Translations under genes and position numbers: made by a program | Notes under the pieces: model-generated | Databases searched by the model: none | What the model was told of the DNA's origin: nothing | The model's input: the letters and a program-made list of their open reading frames with translations, nothing else | Source: Streptomyces sp. NBC_01217 | GTDB taxonomy: Bacteria; Actinomycetota; Actinomycetes; Streptomycetales; Streptomycetaceae | Assembly: GCF_035994185.1 (NCBI RefSeq) | Contig: NZ_CP108538.1 | Location: 3,038,001-3,102,000 of the forward strand | DNA: 64,000 nt | Direction of reading: 5' to 3' | Part shown: piece after piece, positions 1-8,256 of the stretch | Position numbering within the stretch: position 1 is the first letter of the stretch | Layout: each line of letters begins with the position of its first letter

Positions 1-370
1 TGCAGCGCTCGATGTGGCCGACACCCGCAACCAGACCGCGCGACTCGAAGGCCTCGACCAGGCGCCGGGCGCCCGCCACGGTGTCGGCCACCGGCTTCTC
101 GATCAGGGCGCAGACACCGGCCTCGGCGAGCTGGAGGCCGACTTCCTCGTGCAGCGCGGTGGGGCAGGCCACGACCGCGTAGTCGAGACCGAGGGAGATC
201 AGTTCGTCGACCGTGGACAGTACGGGGGCGCCCTGCGCCCAGCCGTTCTTGTCCCCCATCGGGTCGACGACGCCGACCAGCTGTACTTCCTCCAGGCCGG
301 CCAGCACACGGGCGTGGTGGCGGCCCATCGATCCGAGGCCGATCAGGCCGGCTCTCAGTCCTGCGGTCAC
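1..370 (-). CDS. Gfo/Idh/MocA-family oxidoreductase (N-terminal part)
   Basis: This is the N-terminal 123 residues of an NAD(P)-dependent sugar or cyclitol dehydrogenase; the rest lies beyond the left edge. The first residues form a Rossmann nucleotide loop (GLIGLGSMGRHHARVL). The segment YAVVACPTALHEEVGLQLAE and a following EKPVA are the family hallmark, whose lysine normally takes part in catalysis. The GTG start lies within a GTGA overlap with the stop of the upstream aminotransferase, so the two are translationally coupled. The pairing with a StrS-type aminotransferase suggests the classic oxidation-then-transamination of a nucleotide sugar or inositol, but the substrate cannot be read from this fragment. 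Confidence 0.85.
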   Translation of the reverse strand, partial: MTAGLRAGLIGLGSMGRHHARVLAGLEEVQLVGVVDPMGDKNGWAQGAPVLSTVDELISLGLDYAVVACPTALHEEVGLQLAEAGVCALIEKPVADTVAGARRLVEAFESRGLVAGVGHIERC

Positions 371-1485
371 TGCATCTCTCCCAGCGAGTTCACGGCGCCG
401 ACGATGCGGTCCAGGTCATCCGACGACAGCGAGGGATGCACGGGCAGCGAGACGACCTCGGCAGCGGCGCGCTCGGTCTCCGGCAGGTCCCAGATCCGGC
501 CCGCCTTCTGGTCGGGCTCCCAGTACGGCTTCAGCCGGTGGATCGGAGTCGGGTAGTACACGGCGTTGCCGATACCCGCCTCGCTCAGCCTGGCCATGGC
601 GGCGTCACGGTCACCCTGCACCCGGATGGTGTACTGGTGGTAAACGTGGCGTGCACCGTCGGCGACGGGCGGGACGGTGACGTTCGGCGCGGTGATGTGC
701 TGGTCGAGGTACGCGGCATTGGCGCGCCGCTGCTCGGTCCAGCCGAGCACCTTTGCCAGCTGTACGCGTCCGACGGCGGCGGACACGTCCGTCATGCGCA
801 TGTTGGCGCCGACGATCTCGTTGGCGTACCGCTGCTCCATGCCCTGATTGCGCAGCAGCCTGAGGGTTCGCGCGACCTCGGCGTCGGCGGTGGTGACCAT
901 GCCGCCTTCGAGGGAGTGCATGTTCTTGGTGGGGTAGAAGCTGAAGGTGCCGCCGGAGCCGAAGGCGCCGACCGGTGTGCCGCCCAACGCCGCGGTGTGC
1001 GCCTGGCAGGCGTCCTCGACGACCGCGAGACCGTGCTTCCGCGCGATCGGCATCAGTGCGTCCATCGCGGCCGGGTGACCGTACAGGTGGACGGGCATGA
1101 TCGCGGCCGTGCGGGTCGTGATGGCGGCCTCGACCGCGGCCGGGTCGAGACCGAAGCTGCCCGGCTCGATGTCCGCGAAGACCACGTCGGCTCCGGCCAG
1201 GCGGACCGCGTTGGCGGAGGCCGCGAAGGAGAACGACGGGACGATGACCTCGTCGCCGGGACCGATCCCCAGGGCGAGAAGCAGGAGGTGGAGGGCCGAG
1301 GTGCCCGAGTTGACCGCGACGCAGTGACGTCCGTCGACCAGCTCCGAGAAGCCCCCCTCGAAGGCCGCGACCTCCGGTCCCTGCACCACACGACCGCTGC
1401 GCAGTACGCGTACCACGGCCTCGATCTCTTCCTCACCGATCACCGGCCGGGCAGCAGGGATCGCTTCCCTGTTGTCGCTCGACAT
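367..1485 (-). CDS. DegT/DnrJ/EryC1/StrS-family PLP-dependent sugar aminotransferase
   Basis: The 372-residue protein is a fold-type I aminotransferase of the family that aminates keto-sugars attached to nucleotides, or keto-cyclitols. The Schiff-base lysine is K187 in SFYPTKNMHSLEGG, and VEDACQAH precedes it as in the family. The open frame runs on upstream, but an AAGGAGG ribosome site at 1492-1498 lies 6 nt before the ATG at 1485, which fixes the start; a second ATG at 1491 is too close to that site. Its stop overlaps the start of the downstream oxidoreductase. It sits directly downstream of rne, where I recall that rplU-rpmA-obg lie nearby in S. coelicolor. Sugar substrate unknown. Confidence 0.88.
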   Translation of the reverse strand: MSSDNREAIPAARPVIGEEEIEAVVRVLRSGRVVQGPEVAAFEGGFSELVDGRHCVAVNSGTSALHLLLLALGIGPGDEVIVPSFSFAASANAVRLAGADVVFADIEPGSFGLDPAAVEAAITTRTAAIMPVHLYGHPAAMDALMPIARKHGLAVVEDACQAHTAALGGTPVGAFGSGGTFSFYPTKNMHSLEGGMVTTADAEVARTLRLLRNQGMEQRYANEIVGANMRMTDVSAAVGRVQLAKVLGWTEQRRANAAYLDQHITAPNVTVPPVADGARHVYHQYTIRVQGDRDAAMARLSEAGIGNAVYYPTPIHRLKPYWEPDQKAGRIWDLPETERAAAEVVSLPVHPSLSSDDLDRIVGAVNSLGEMQ

Positions 1486-1815
1486 GGACATCCTCCTTGA
1501 ACACCACAAGAGCTGTGACCGGCGATGACTCCAGGGGCATACGAACGCAGGATGAGGCTCCGCCGCCCCGGCGCATGGCCGATTGTGTACCAATATATTG
1601 CGCGTAATTCGCCGTTTTGCCCCAGGGGCTGCACACAAGGGGCATAAGGCTGATTTGTCCTGTGTGAAGCGGGCCGACGCGCCGATCAGCATTCTTCGGA
1701 ACGACACATCAGGCGGCAGCCGCGTCACATTATCAGGATTTTCACAGGGGGTTTCATTGAGGTTACGCGCAAAGAGACGCGCCCCGCACGCCCCCACGGC
1801 CGGGCCCCGCACGCG
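1486..1815 (-). promoter_or_regulatory. AT-richer leader upstream of the aminotransferase
   Basis: About 330 nt without a credible gene. The stretch around 1575-1620 (GTGTACCAATATATTGCG and TAATTCGCC) is clearly more AT-rich than its surroundings, as expected for a Streptomyces promoter region serving the minus-strand aminotransferase operon. No single -35/-10 pair stands out. An RBS (AAGGAGG, 1492-1498) closes the region. Confidence 0.4.
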
Positions 1816-1852
1816 AAAGAGGTGCGGCCCCCGAAGGGAACCGCACCTCTTT
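1816..1852 (-). terminator. Hairpin terminator downstream of rne
   Basis: Perfect 12-bp inverted repeat AAAGAGGTGCGG (1816-1827) and CCGCACCTCTTT (1841-1852) with a 13-nt loop, 21 nt past the rne stop. It separates rne from the aminotransferase operon. Confidence 0.8.
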
Positions 1853-1873
1853 ACCTGCTTCGCCGGGTACTGA

Positions 1874-4800
1874 TCAGCTCTCGGTGTCGGCCGAGACCGA
1901 GGACTTCGGCGACTGCTCGGCAGCGACCGTCTTCTTCGCCGTCGCCTTCTTGGCCGTCGTCTTCTTCGCGGCGGTCTTCTTGGCAGCCGTCTTCTTGGTG
2001 GCTGCCTTCTTGGCGGTGGCCTTCTTCGCGGTCTTGCGCGCCGCCTTCTTGGCCGGGGCCTCCGCTTCCGCGGCCTCCGGTGCCTCCGGTGCCTCCGGTG
2101 CCCCGGACGGCTCGGTGTCGGGCTTCGGCTCGGTGGAAGCGGTCACCACGACGACCTCTGCGCCGTCCGCACCTGCGGGCGAGCCTGCGGGGGCGGTGAC
2201 CTTGCGGGTCACCCGGCGGCGGGCACGCGGCGGGGCGGCCTCGGGGGCCACCTCCTCGGGGGCCACCTCCTCGGGTGCCGCCTCGGGCTGCGGGGCCTCG
2301 ATGACAACCGGGGCCTCGACAACGACCGGGACCTCGATGACGATCGGTGCCTCGACGACCTCGGTCGCCGCCTGCGCCGGTTCCCCGACCTGCTCGGACA
2401 CGGCCGGCGAGCCCGCCGGGGCGGTCGCCTTGCGGGTCGCCCGACGGCGCGTACGGCCCTGAGGAGCGGCCTCGGCAACCGGCTCGGGCTCCGCGGCCAC
2501 GACCGGTTCCGGCTCCGGCTCGATGACCGGCGCGGGTGCTGCCGCAGCCTTCGGGGCGCCGGCCGGGGCCGATGCCTTACGAGTCGCGCGGCGCCGGCCA
2601 CGGCCGCGCGAGGCGGCCGCCTCGGCCTCGGCCGGGCTGCTGTACAGCTCCTCGTCCGGGACGAACTCCGGCTCGGGCAGCGCCACCGGAGCGGCCACCT
2701 CGGCAGCCACCTCAGCCTCGGTCTCGACCTCTGCCTCGACCTCTGTCTCGGCCTCTGTCTCGGCCTCGATCACGTGCTCGTGGTCCACGCCGCCCCGGCC
2801 GCGCTTCTTGGAACGCTTGCCGTTGCCGCCGCCACCGACCGAGGTCGGCTGCTCCATGTGCACGATCACGCCGCGCCCGTTGCAGTGGACACAGGTCTCG
2901 GAGAAGGACTCCAGCAGCCCCTGGCCCACCCGCTTGCGGGTCATCTGGACCAGGCCCAGCGAGGTGACCTCGGCGACCTGGTGCTTCGTACGGTCGCGTC
3001 CCAGGCACTCCAGCAGGCGCCGCAGCACCAGGTCCCGGTTGGACTCCAGCACCATGTCGATGAAGTCGACGACGACGATGCCGCCGAGGTCGCGCAGCCG
3101 CAGCTGGCGCACGATCTCCTCGGCCGCCTCCAGGTTGTTCTTGGTGACGGTCTCTTCGAGGTTGCCGCCCTGACCGGTGAACTTGCCGGTGTTGACGTCG
3201 ACGACGACCATCGCCTCGGTCTTGTCGATCACCAGCGAGCCGCCGCTCGGCAGATAGACCTTCCGGTCCAGCGCCTTCATCAGCTGCTCGTCGATCCGGT
3301 AGGTCGCGAAGATGTCGACCTCGGAGGTCCACCGCGACAGACGGTCCGTCAGGTCCGGCGCCACGTGCGAGACGTAACCGTGGATGGTGTCCCACGCGTC
3401 GTCACCGCTGACGATGACCTTGGAGAAGTCCTCGTTGAAGATGTCGCGGACGACCCGGACAGTCATGTCGGGCTCGCCGTAGAGCAGCGTCGGCGCGTTG
3501 GAACTGCCGGTGCTCTTCGACTTCTTCTGGATGTCCTCCCACTGCTGCTGCAGCCGCTCGACGTCGCGGCGCAGCTCGTCCTCGCTCGCACCCTCCGCCG
3601 CGGTACGGACGATGACGCCCGCGTCCTCGGGGACGATCTTCTTGAGGATGGTCTTCAGCCGGGCACGCTCGGTGTCGGGCAGCTTGCGGCTGATGCCGGT
3701 CATCGAACCCTCGGGCACATAGACCAGGTAGCGGCCGGGCAGCGAGACCTGGCTGGTCAGGCGGGCGCCCTTGTGGCCGATCGGGTCCTTGGTCACCTGG
3801 ACGAGGACGGACTGGCCGGACTTCAGCGCGGTCTCGATCCGGCGCGGCCCGTGGGCCATGCCGAGCGCCTCGAAGTTGACCTCGCCGGCGTACAGGACGG
3901 CGTTGCGGCCCTTGCCGATGTCGACGAAGGCGGCCTCCATGGACGGCAGTACGTTCTGCACCTTGCCCAAGTAGACGTTGCCGACGTAGCTGGTGGCCTG
4001 CTCCTTGTTGACGTAGTGCTCGACGAGCACGTTGTCCTCAAGGACGCCGATCTGGGTGCGCTCGCCGCTCTGGCGGACGACCATCACGCGCTCGACGGCC
4101 TCGCGGCGGGCCAGGAACTCGGCCTCGGTGATGATCGGGACGCGACGGCGGCCCTGCTCACGGCCCTCCCGGCGGCGCTGCTTCTTCGCCTCCATGCGGG
4201 TCGAGCCCTTGATGGACTGGACCTCGTCGAAGCCGGTGCCGGGCTCGCGCTCGGCCGCTTCCTTCGCACGCCGTTCCCGCGGCTCGCGGACCTTGACGAC
4301 CGTACGCTCCGGGTCGTCCGTGCCGTTGTCGGCCTCGGACGTGACGTCACCGCTGCGACGGCGGCGGCGACGGCGGCGACGGCTGCTGCTGGAACCGGCG
4401 GAGGACGCCTCGTGGTCCTCGTCCTCCTCGCCCTCCTCGGACTCCTGAGCGCGCTCCTGGTCCTCCTCGGCGGGCTCGGCGGCGGCCTCGTCGCCGAACT
4501 GCTCCGCGGCCTCGTCACCCTCGTTGGCCTCGCCACGACGGCGACGGCGGCCTCCGCGACGGCGACGGCGCGAGGGCCGGTCCCCGTACTCGTCCGTCTC
4601 CTCGCCCTCGTGCTCGGCCTCGCCCTCGTGCTCCGGCTCGGGCTCCTCCTCGGCGTGCTCCTCAACCGCGGCGGCCGGCTCGGGCTCGACGGCCTCGCCG
4701 CGACGGCGGCGACGGCGGCGCGAACCGCCCAGCGGCGCGGCCTCGGCGGCCGGGGCCTCCGTGACGGCGGTCGGCTCCTCGACCGTCTCGGTCTCTTCCT

Positions 4801-5839
4801 CGACCTCTTCGTGACGCGAGGCGGCAGCGGCGGCAGCAGCGGTCTCCGGGGTCTGGAACATCGGCTCGGCGAAGACCGGCGCCTGGAACACGGCCACGGC
4901 GGGGCGCGCCGCGCGACGGCCCTTCTGTACGGGCTCCTCGGTCTTGCCGGTGAACTCCGGCCGGCCCGCGGCGGCGGTGGCCCGACGGCGCTGGCGGCCG
5001 CGCGGTGCGGCCTCCTCGACCTCGGCGGGCTCGGCGGCCAGCGCCTCGACCACGGCCTCGGGGAGGCTCTCGCCGGTGTCCTCGGTGGTCTCGGCCGTCT
5101 CCGCGGCCTGCGGCGCACCCGCCGGAGCGGTCGCCTTACGAACCGCACGACGGCGCGTACGAGCGGGCGCAGCCTCCACGACCTCAGCCTCGACCTCGGC
5201 CACGGTGACGTCTTCTTCTTCCGCTTCCGCGGGCGCGGCGGACTCGGCCGACGCCTCGACGGGCTGCGGTGCACCGGCCGGAGCCGACGCCCGGCGCCGG
5301 GTGCGGCCACGCGGCGCGGCGGCTTCGGCAACCGGCTCGGGCTCGGCACTCGCCACGGGCGTTGCTTCCTCGACGATCTCAACGATCTCGACGGGCTCGG
5401 CGGCCTGCGGCGCACCGGCCGGAGCGGTCGCCTTACGGACCGCACGACGACGCGTACGCGCAGGCGCCGCCTCCACGGCCTCGGCCTCGGGCTCGGCCTC
5501 TGCCTCGGCGACGGGCTCGGTGGGCTCCACGATCTCGACGGCCTCGACGGCCTGCGGCGCACCCGCCGGAGCGGTCGCCTTGCGCACGGCACGGCGACGC
5601 GGACGCGCGGGCGGTGCGGCTTCTGCTTCCGGGGCGCTCTCGGCCCCGGCGGTGGTGGTGTCGGACACTGCGGCGTCAACGGCCGGTATGGCCGGAGCGG
5701 CGGCGCCCTGTCCTTCAGCCACCGGCGGACCGGCCGGGCGGGACGCGGCGCGGCGCCTGCGGCGCGGCGGCAGCTTGTCCCCGGGTGCGTTGTTCTCTTC
5801 GGCGTTCCCGGTCGTGCCGGGTTCGTTGGACTGGGGCAT
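1874..5839 (-). CDS. rne: Ribonuclease E/G (RNase ES), catalytic core with long repeat-bearing flanks
   Basis: 1321-residue endoribonuclease that starts mRNA decay and processes rRNA. The core has an S1 RNA-binding domain near residue 620 (GNVYLGKVQNVLPSMEAAFVD), a DNase I-like domain with catalytic D881 and N883 (VVDVNTGKF) and D925 (VVDFIDM), and the zinc-link CVHC at 983-986. Residues 1-590 are acidic/Ala/Pro-rich with Arg clusters, and the C-terminus ends in a histone-H1-like AAKK/TAKK tail. Eight copies of an RRRAxRKATAPAGxP motif flank the core, five before and three after. In S. coelicolor RNase ES, published work places PNPase-binding regions on both sides of the catalytic core, which this layout matches. 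The start is MPQSNEPG at 5839; the frame stays open upstream without a better ribosome site. Transcription ends at the hairpin 1816-1852. Confidence 0.96.
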   Translation of the reverse strand: MPQSNEPGTTGNAEENNAPGDKLPPRRRRRAASRPAGPPVAEGQGAAAPAIPAVDAAVSDTTTAGAESAPEAEAAPPARPRRRAVRKATAPAGAPQAVEAVEIVEPTEPVAEAEAEPEAEAVEAAPARTRRRAVRKATAPAGAPQAAEPVEIVEIVEEATPVASAEPEPVAEAAAPRGRTRRRASAPAGAPQPVEASAESAAPAEAEEEDVTVAEVEAEVVEAAPARTRRRAVRKATAPAGAPQAAETAETTEDTGESLPEAVVEALAAEPAEVEEAAPRGRQRRRATAAAGRPEFTGKTEEPVQKGRRAARPAVAVFQAPVFAEPMFQTPETAAAAAAASRHEEVEEETETVEEPTAVTEAPAAEAAPLGGSRRRRRRRGEAVEPEPAAAVEEHAEEEPEPEHEGEAEHEGEETDEYGDRPSRRRRRGGRRRRRGEANEGDEAAEQFGDEAAAEPAEEDQERAQESEEGEEDEDHEASSAGSSSSRRRRRRRRRSGDVTSEADNGTDDPERTVVKVREPRERRAKEAAEREPGTGFDEVQSIKGSTRMEAKKQRRREGREQGRRRVPIITEAEFLARREAVERVMVVRQSGERTQIGVLEDNVLVEHYVNKEQATSYVGNVYLGKVQNVLPSMEAAFVDIGKGRNAVLYAGEVNFEALGMAHGPRRIETALKSGQSVLVQVTKDPIGHKGARLTSQVSLPGRYLVYVPEGSMTGISRKLPDTERARLKTILKKIVPEDAGVIVRTAAEGASEDELRRDVERLQQQWEDIQKKSKSTGSSNAPTLLYGEPDMTVRVVRDIFNEDFSKVIVSGDDAWDTIHGYVSHVAPDLTDRLSRWTSEVDIFATYRIDEQLMKALDRKVYLPSGGSLVIDKTEAMVVVDVNTGKFTGQGGNLEETVTKNNLEAAEEIVRQLRLRDLGGIVVVDFIDMVLESNRDLVLRRLLECLGRDRTKHQVAEVTSLGLVQMTRKRVGQGLLESFSETCVHCNGRGVIVHMEQPTSVGGGGNGKRSKKRGRGGVDHEHVIEAETEAETEVEAEVETEAEVAAEVAAPVALPEPEFVPDEELYSSPAEAEAAASRGRGRRRATRKASAPAGAPKAAAAPAPVIEPEPEPVVAAEPEPVAEAAPQGRTRRRATRKATAPAGSPAVSEQVGEPAQAATEVVEAPIVIEVPVVVEAPVVIEAPQPEAAPEEVAPEEVAPEAAPPRARRRVTRKVTAPAGSPAGADGAEVVVVTASTEPKPDTEPSGAPEAPEAPEAAEAEAPAKKAARKTAKKATAKKAATKKTAAKKTAAKKTTAKKATAKKTVAAEQSPKSSVSADTES

Positions 5840-6071
5840 GCGGGCGGTTCTCCCGTCAGGCTCCCGGGCGCCGCGCCTTGTTCCGGTCCGGCACGGTCCG
5901 CGTGATGTACGCGAGACCGCCGTCCGGGGCGCGGGCGCCGCACGGGAACTCAATGTCTGGCTCGCCGGTTCCGTATGCGATGTGCGTACGGCCTGGCGAA
6001 AGTCTTATGGGTCATCGCGCGGCCCGACCCAGGTGGCTCCCGAGTCGGAGGGCTGCGCTGCAACGACCGCC

Positions 6072-6854
6072 TTACGCGGAACCTGCACCTTCCGGCGCCG
6101 TCGCGGCGGCGGTCCCGGCGGCCGTGGATGGAGCGGCCGGGGCTGCCTCGCGGTCGGGCGCGAGCGGGTCGGTCACCGTGCCGGACTCCTCGTCGAAGAG
6201 CCCCTGCGCCAGCCTGGTCACCGCTGCGGGGACCGGCGGCGCCAGGTCGGCCACAACGCGGAGACCGGACAGGACGTCGTCAGGTCGCACGGCAGGTGTC
6301 ACGTGCCGAACAACCAGCCGCAGTATCGCACAGGGCTTGTCCTCGGGCCTATCAGGCTGTGGATCAAGGGCCTGCAGGTCGACCACGGCGGCGCGGGCGT
6401 CGAAGGTGCGCATGCCGTTCTTCGCCCGGCGCTGGACCTCGACGGTCTCGGCGCCGTTGAAAGCGGCCACGGCCTTGGCGGCCTCCTCGACGGGGACTCC
6501 GTCGAGGCGCAGCTCCCAGATGGAAGCGGTCAGCCGGTCGGCGAGACCCGAGGTACGGGCCTCCACGGCGTCGGTGATGTCGAGACCGTCCGGGAGCGAG
6601 CCGTTGAGCAGCTCGCGCAGGACGGCCGGATCCCGGGCCTCGGTGAGGGCGATCTCCAGGAACTCGGCCTCACTGCCGGTGCCGGTGGGGGCGGCATTGG
6701 CGTACGACACCTTGGGGTGCGGGGTGAAGCCCGCCGAGTAGGCCATGGGCACCTCGGAGCGGCGCAGCGCCCGCTCGAAGGCACGCTGGAAGTCACGGTG
6801 GCTGGTGAACCGGAGGCGGCCGCGCTTGGTGTAGCGCAGTCGGATGCGCTGCAC
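6072..6854 (-). CDS. TIGR03936-type DUF2344 protein (radical-SAM partner)
   Basis: 260 residues from the first canonical start (GTG 6854). The N-terminus IRLRYTKRGRLRFTSHRDFQ and the motif YSAGFTPHPKVSYA are diagnostic of the TIGR03936/DUF2344 family, which in other bacteria is fused to the C-terminus of a TIGR03960 radical-SAM protein; that partner is encoded nearby at 8257-10182. The biochemical role is unknown, but the family is commonly found beside rne and rplU. The GTG has no ribosome site. A GAGGAG sequence lies 8 nt before an in-frame CTG at 6896, giving LGKRQPEGPPPAPAV before the GTG residue, so the true start may be CTG at 6896. The C-terminus is a low-complexity Ala/Pro tail. Confidence 0.88.
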   Translation of the reverse strand: MQRIRLRYTKRGRLRFTSHRDFQRAFERALRRSEVPMAYSAGFTPHPKVSYANAAPTGTGSEAEFLEIALTEARDPAVLRELLNGSLPDGLDITDAVEARTSGLADRLTASIWELRLDGVPVEEAAKAVAAFNGAETVEVQRRAKNGMRTFDARAAVVDLQALDPQPDRPEDKPCAILRLVVRHVTPAVRPDDVLSGLRVVADLAPPVPAAVTRLAQGLFDEESGTVTDPLAPDREAAPAAPSTAAGTAAATAPEGAGSA

Positions 6855-6977
6855 CGCCGGTGCGGGCGGCGGGCCTTCGGGCTGTCGCTTGCCCAGTGGT
6901 TCTTCTCCTCGGTGCGGGACGGACGCGGTGGCACGCCGCCCTCGAAATTGCGGGTGGCCCGGGGTGTCCGTTCCGGC

Positions 6978-8177
6978 TCACCCCCGCTCGGCGTTCTTCT
7001 CTCCGAGCGAGGAGATCTCTGGTTCGGGCGCCGCGCTGGGCACAGTCGTTGTACTACCCAGAGTACGCGCAAGGGCGCTCCCCGGTTCCCGGGGCTCGGG
7101 CACCCCGGTCCCGCCGACCAGTGCCCGCCAGGTGTCGCGGCGGGCCCGGGCCACTGTCTCGCGGGCCGTGCGCAGCGCCGCCCGGGTGGCGCGTCCAGCT
7201 TCGACGGCGGCCCGCTTGGCGGGGTTCCAGACGGCGTCCCGGACGAAATGTCCCACCGGCGTGCACATCGTGCGGTAGACCCAGGTCACCGGCGCCCCGA
7301 CCAGATGCCACGCCAGCCAGGCGATGGCCCGGCCGACGGCCCGCGAGATGTACCCGGCGATGCGCCAGGCGATGCCGAACGCGGCGGCGATCTCCCGGCC
7401 GACCGGGGCGAGGACCCGGCGGTACAGCCAGGTGAGCGGTGCGACGAGCAGGGTCAGGACCAGCCATACCACCGCCGCCCACAGCCCGCGCCCCACGGCC
7501 GCGATCCCGCGCGCCAGCTGTGCGAGCAGCCAGGTGATGCCGTGGCCGAGCGGGGTGAGCAGTTCCCGGTACGCCCAGGCCAGCGGCCGTACGACCAGGT
7601 GCTCCGCCAGCCAGACGACAGCGAGCGCGAGGGGTACCAGGAGGTATCGCCACAGGCCGACCACCGGCCGGACGAACAGGGCGGTGAGCACCCGGCGGAG
7701 CGCGGTGGTGATGCCCCGTCCGGCAGGGGTGAGCAGCACGCGGTACACCCAGCGCAGCCCGTGCCCGACCGGGGTGAGCACCGCCTCGTACAGCCACACC
7801 ACCGGCACCACGAGCCCGTAACGCACCACCGGCACCAGCGCATACCGCCAGAGCGCGACCCACAGCCGGACGAAGACCAACTCGGCCAGCCACAGCAGCG
7901 CATGGCCGAGCGGGGTGAGCACCGCCTCGTACAGCCGGACGGCGGGGATCACGACCAGCGTCGCGAACAGCCAGGACAGGGCCCGGCCGAGCGGGCGCAG
8001 CAGGATGCGGTCGGCGGCGCGGGCGCCCACCACCAGGGCGTCCCAGACCATGCGTACGGGCAGGACGATCACCACCACCACGATCCGTACCGGAATCCTG
8101 ATCAGGGTGGTCAGACAGCCCTCACCCGCTTCGTACCGCGCGGGGGTCTGGTGCTTGCCGTAGTCCATGCCGTACAT
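6978..8177 (-). CDS. Repeat-built integral membrane protein of unknown function
   Basis: 399 residues, very rich in Val, Leu, Trp and Arg. After a short soluble N-terminus (MYGMDYGKHQTPARYEAGEG) come about ten hydrophobic stretches separated by six copies of an LTPxGH-like motif: AVLTPLGHALLW, AVLTPVGHGLRW, LLTPAGRGITT, ELLTPLGHGITW, VLAPVGREIAA and TMCTPVGHFVR. The last 90 residues are soluble and Arg/Ala/Thr-rich. I do not recognise a named family; it lies between the two halves of the TIGR03960/TIGR03936 pair. ATG at 8177 or 8168 are both possible and neither has a clear ribosome site. A 16-bp hairpin ends 4 nt upstream of the first. Confidence 0.75.
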   Translation of the reverse strand: MYGMDYGKHQTPARYEAGEGCLTTLIRIPVRIVVVVIVLPVRMVWDALVVGARAADRILLRPLGRALSWLFATLVVIPAVRLYEAVLTPLGHALLWLAELVFVRLWVALWRYALVPVVRYGLVVPVVWLYEAVLTPVGHGLRWVYRVLLTPAGRGITTALRRVLTALFVRPVVGLWRYLLVPLALAVVWLAEHLVVRPLAWAYRELLTPLGHGITWLLAQLARGIAAVGRGLWAAVVWLVLTLLVAPLTWLYRRVLAPVGREIAAAFGIAWRIAGYISRAVGRAIAWLAWHLVGAPVTWVYRTMCTPVGHFVRDAVWNPAKRAAVEAGRATRAALRTARETVARARRDTWRALVGGTGVPEPREPGSALARTLGSTTTVPSAAPEPEISSLGEKNAERG

Positions 8178-8181
8178 GACG

Positions 8182-8219
8182 CGAAGGCCCGGTCCGGAGT
8201 TTCCCGGACCGGGCCTTCG
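8182..8219 (-). terminator. Perfect 16-bp hairpin between the radical-SAM gene and the membrane-protein gene
   Basis: CGAAGGCCCGGTCCGG (8182-8197) and CCGGACCGGGCCTTCG (8204-8219) pair perfectly around a 6-nt loop. It follows the stop of the radical-SAM gene by 37 nt and looks like that gene's terminator, yet it finishes only 4 nt before the ATG of the next gene, so it may also act as an attenuator. Confidence 0.75.
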
Positions 8220-8256
8220 TCACCGAGCTGTCACCCGGACGGAACGGCCGATGCGC

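Noticed and set aside
2774..5905. Very long open frame on the plus strand opposite rne
   Set aside because: It mirrors the GC-biased rne codons, is low in complexity and shows no domain; rne itself is unmistakable.
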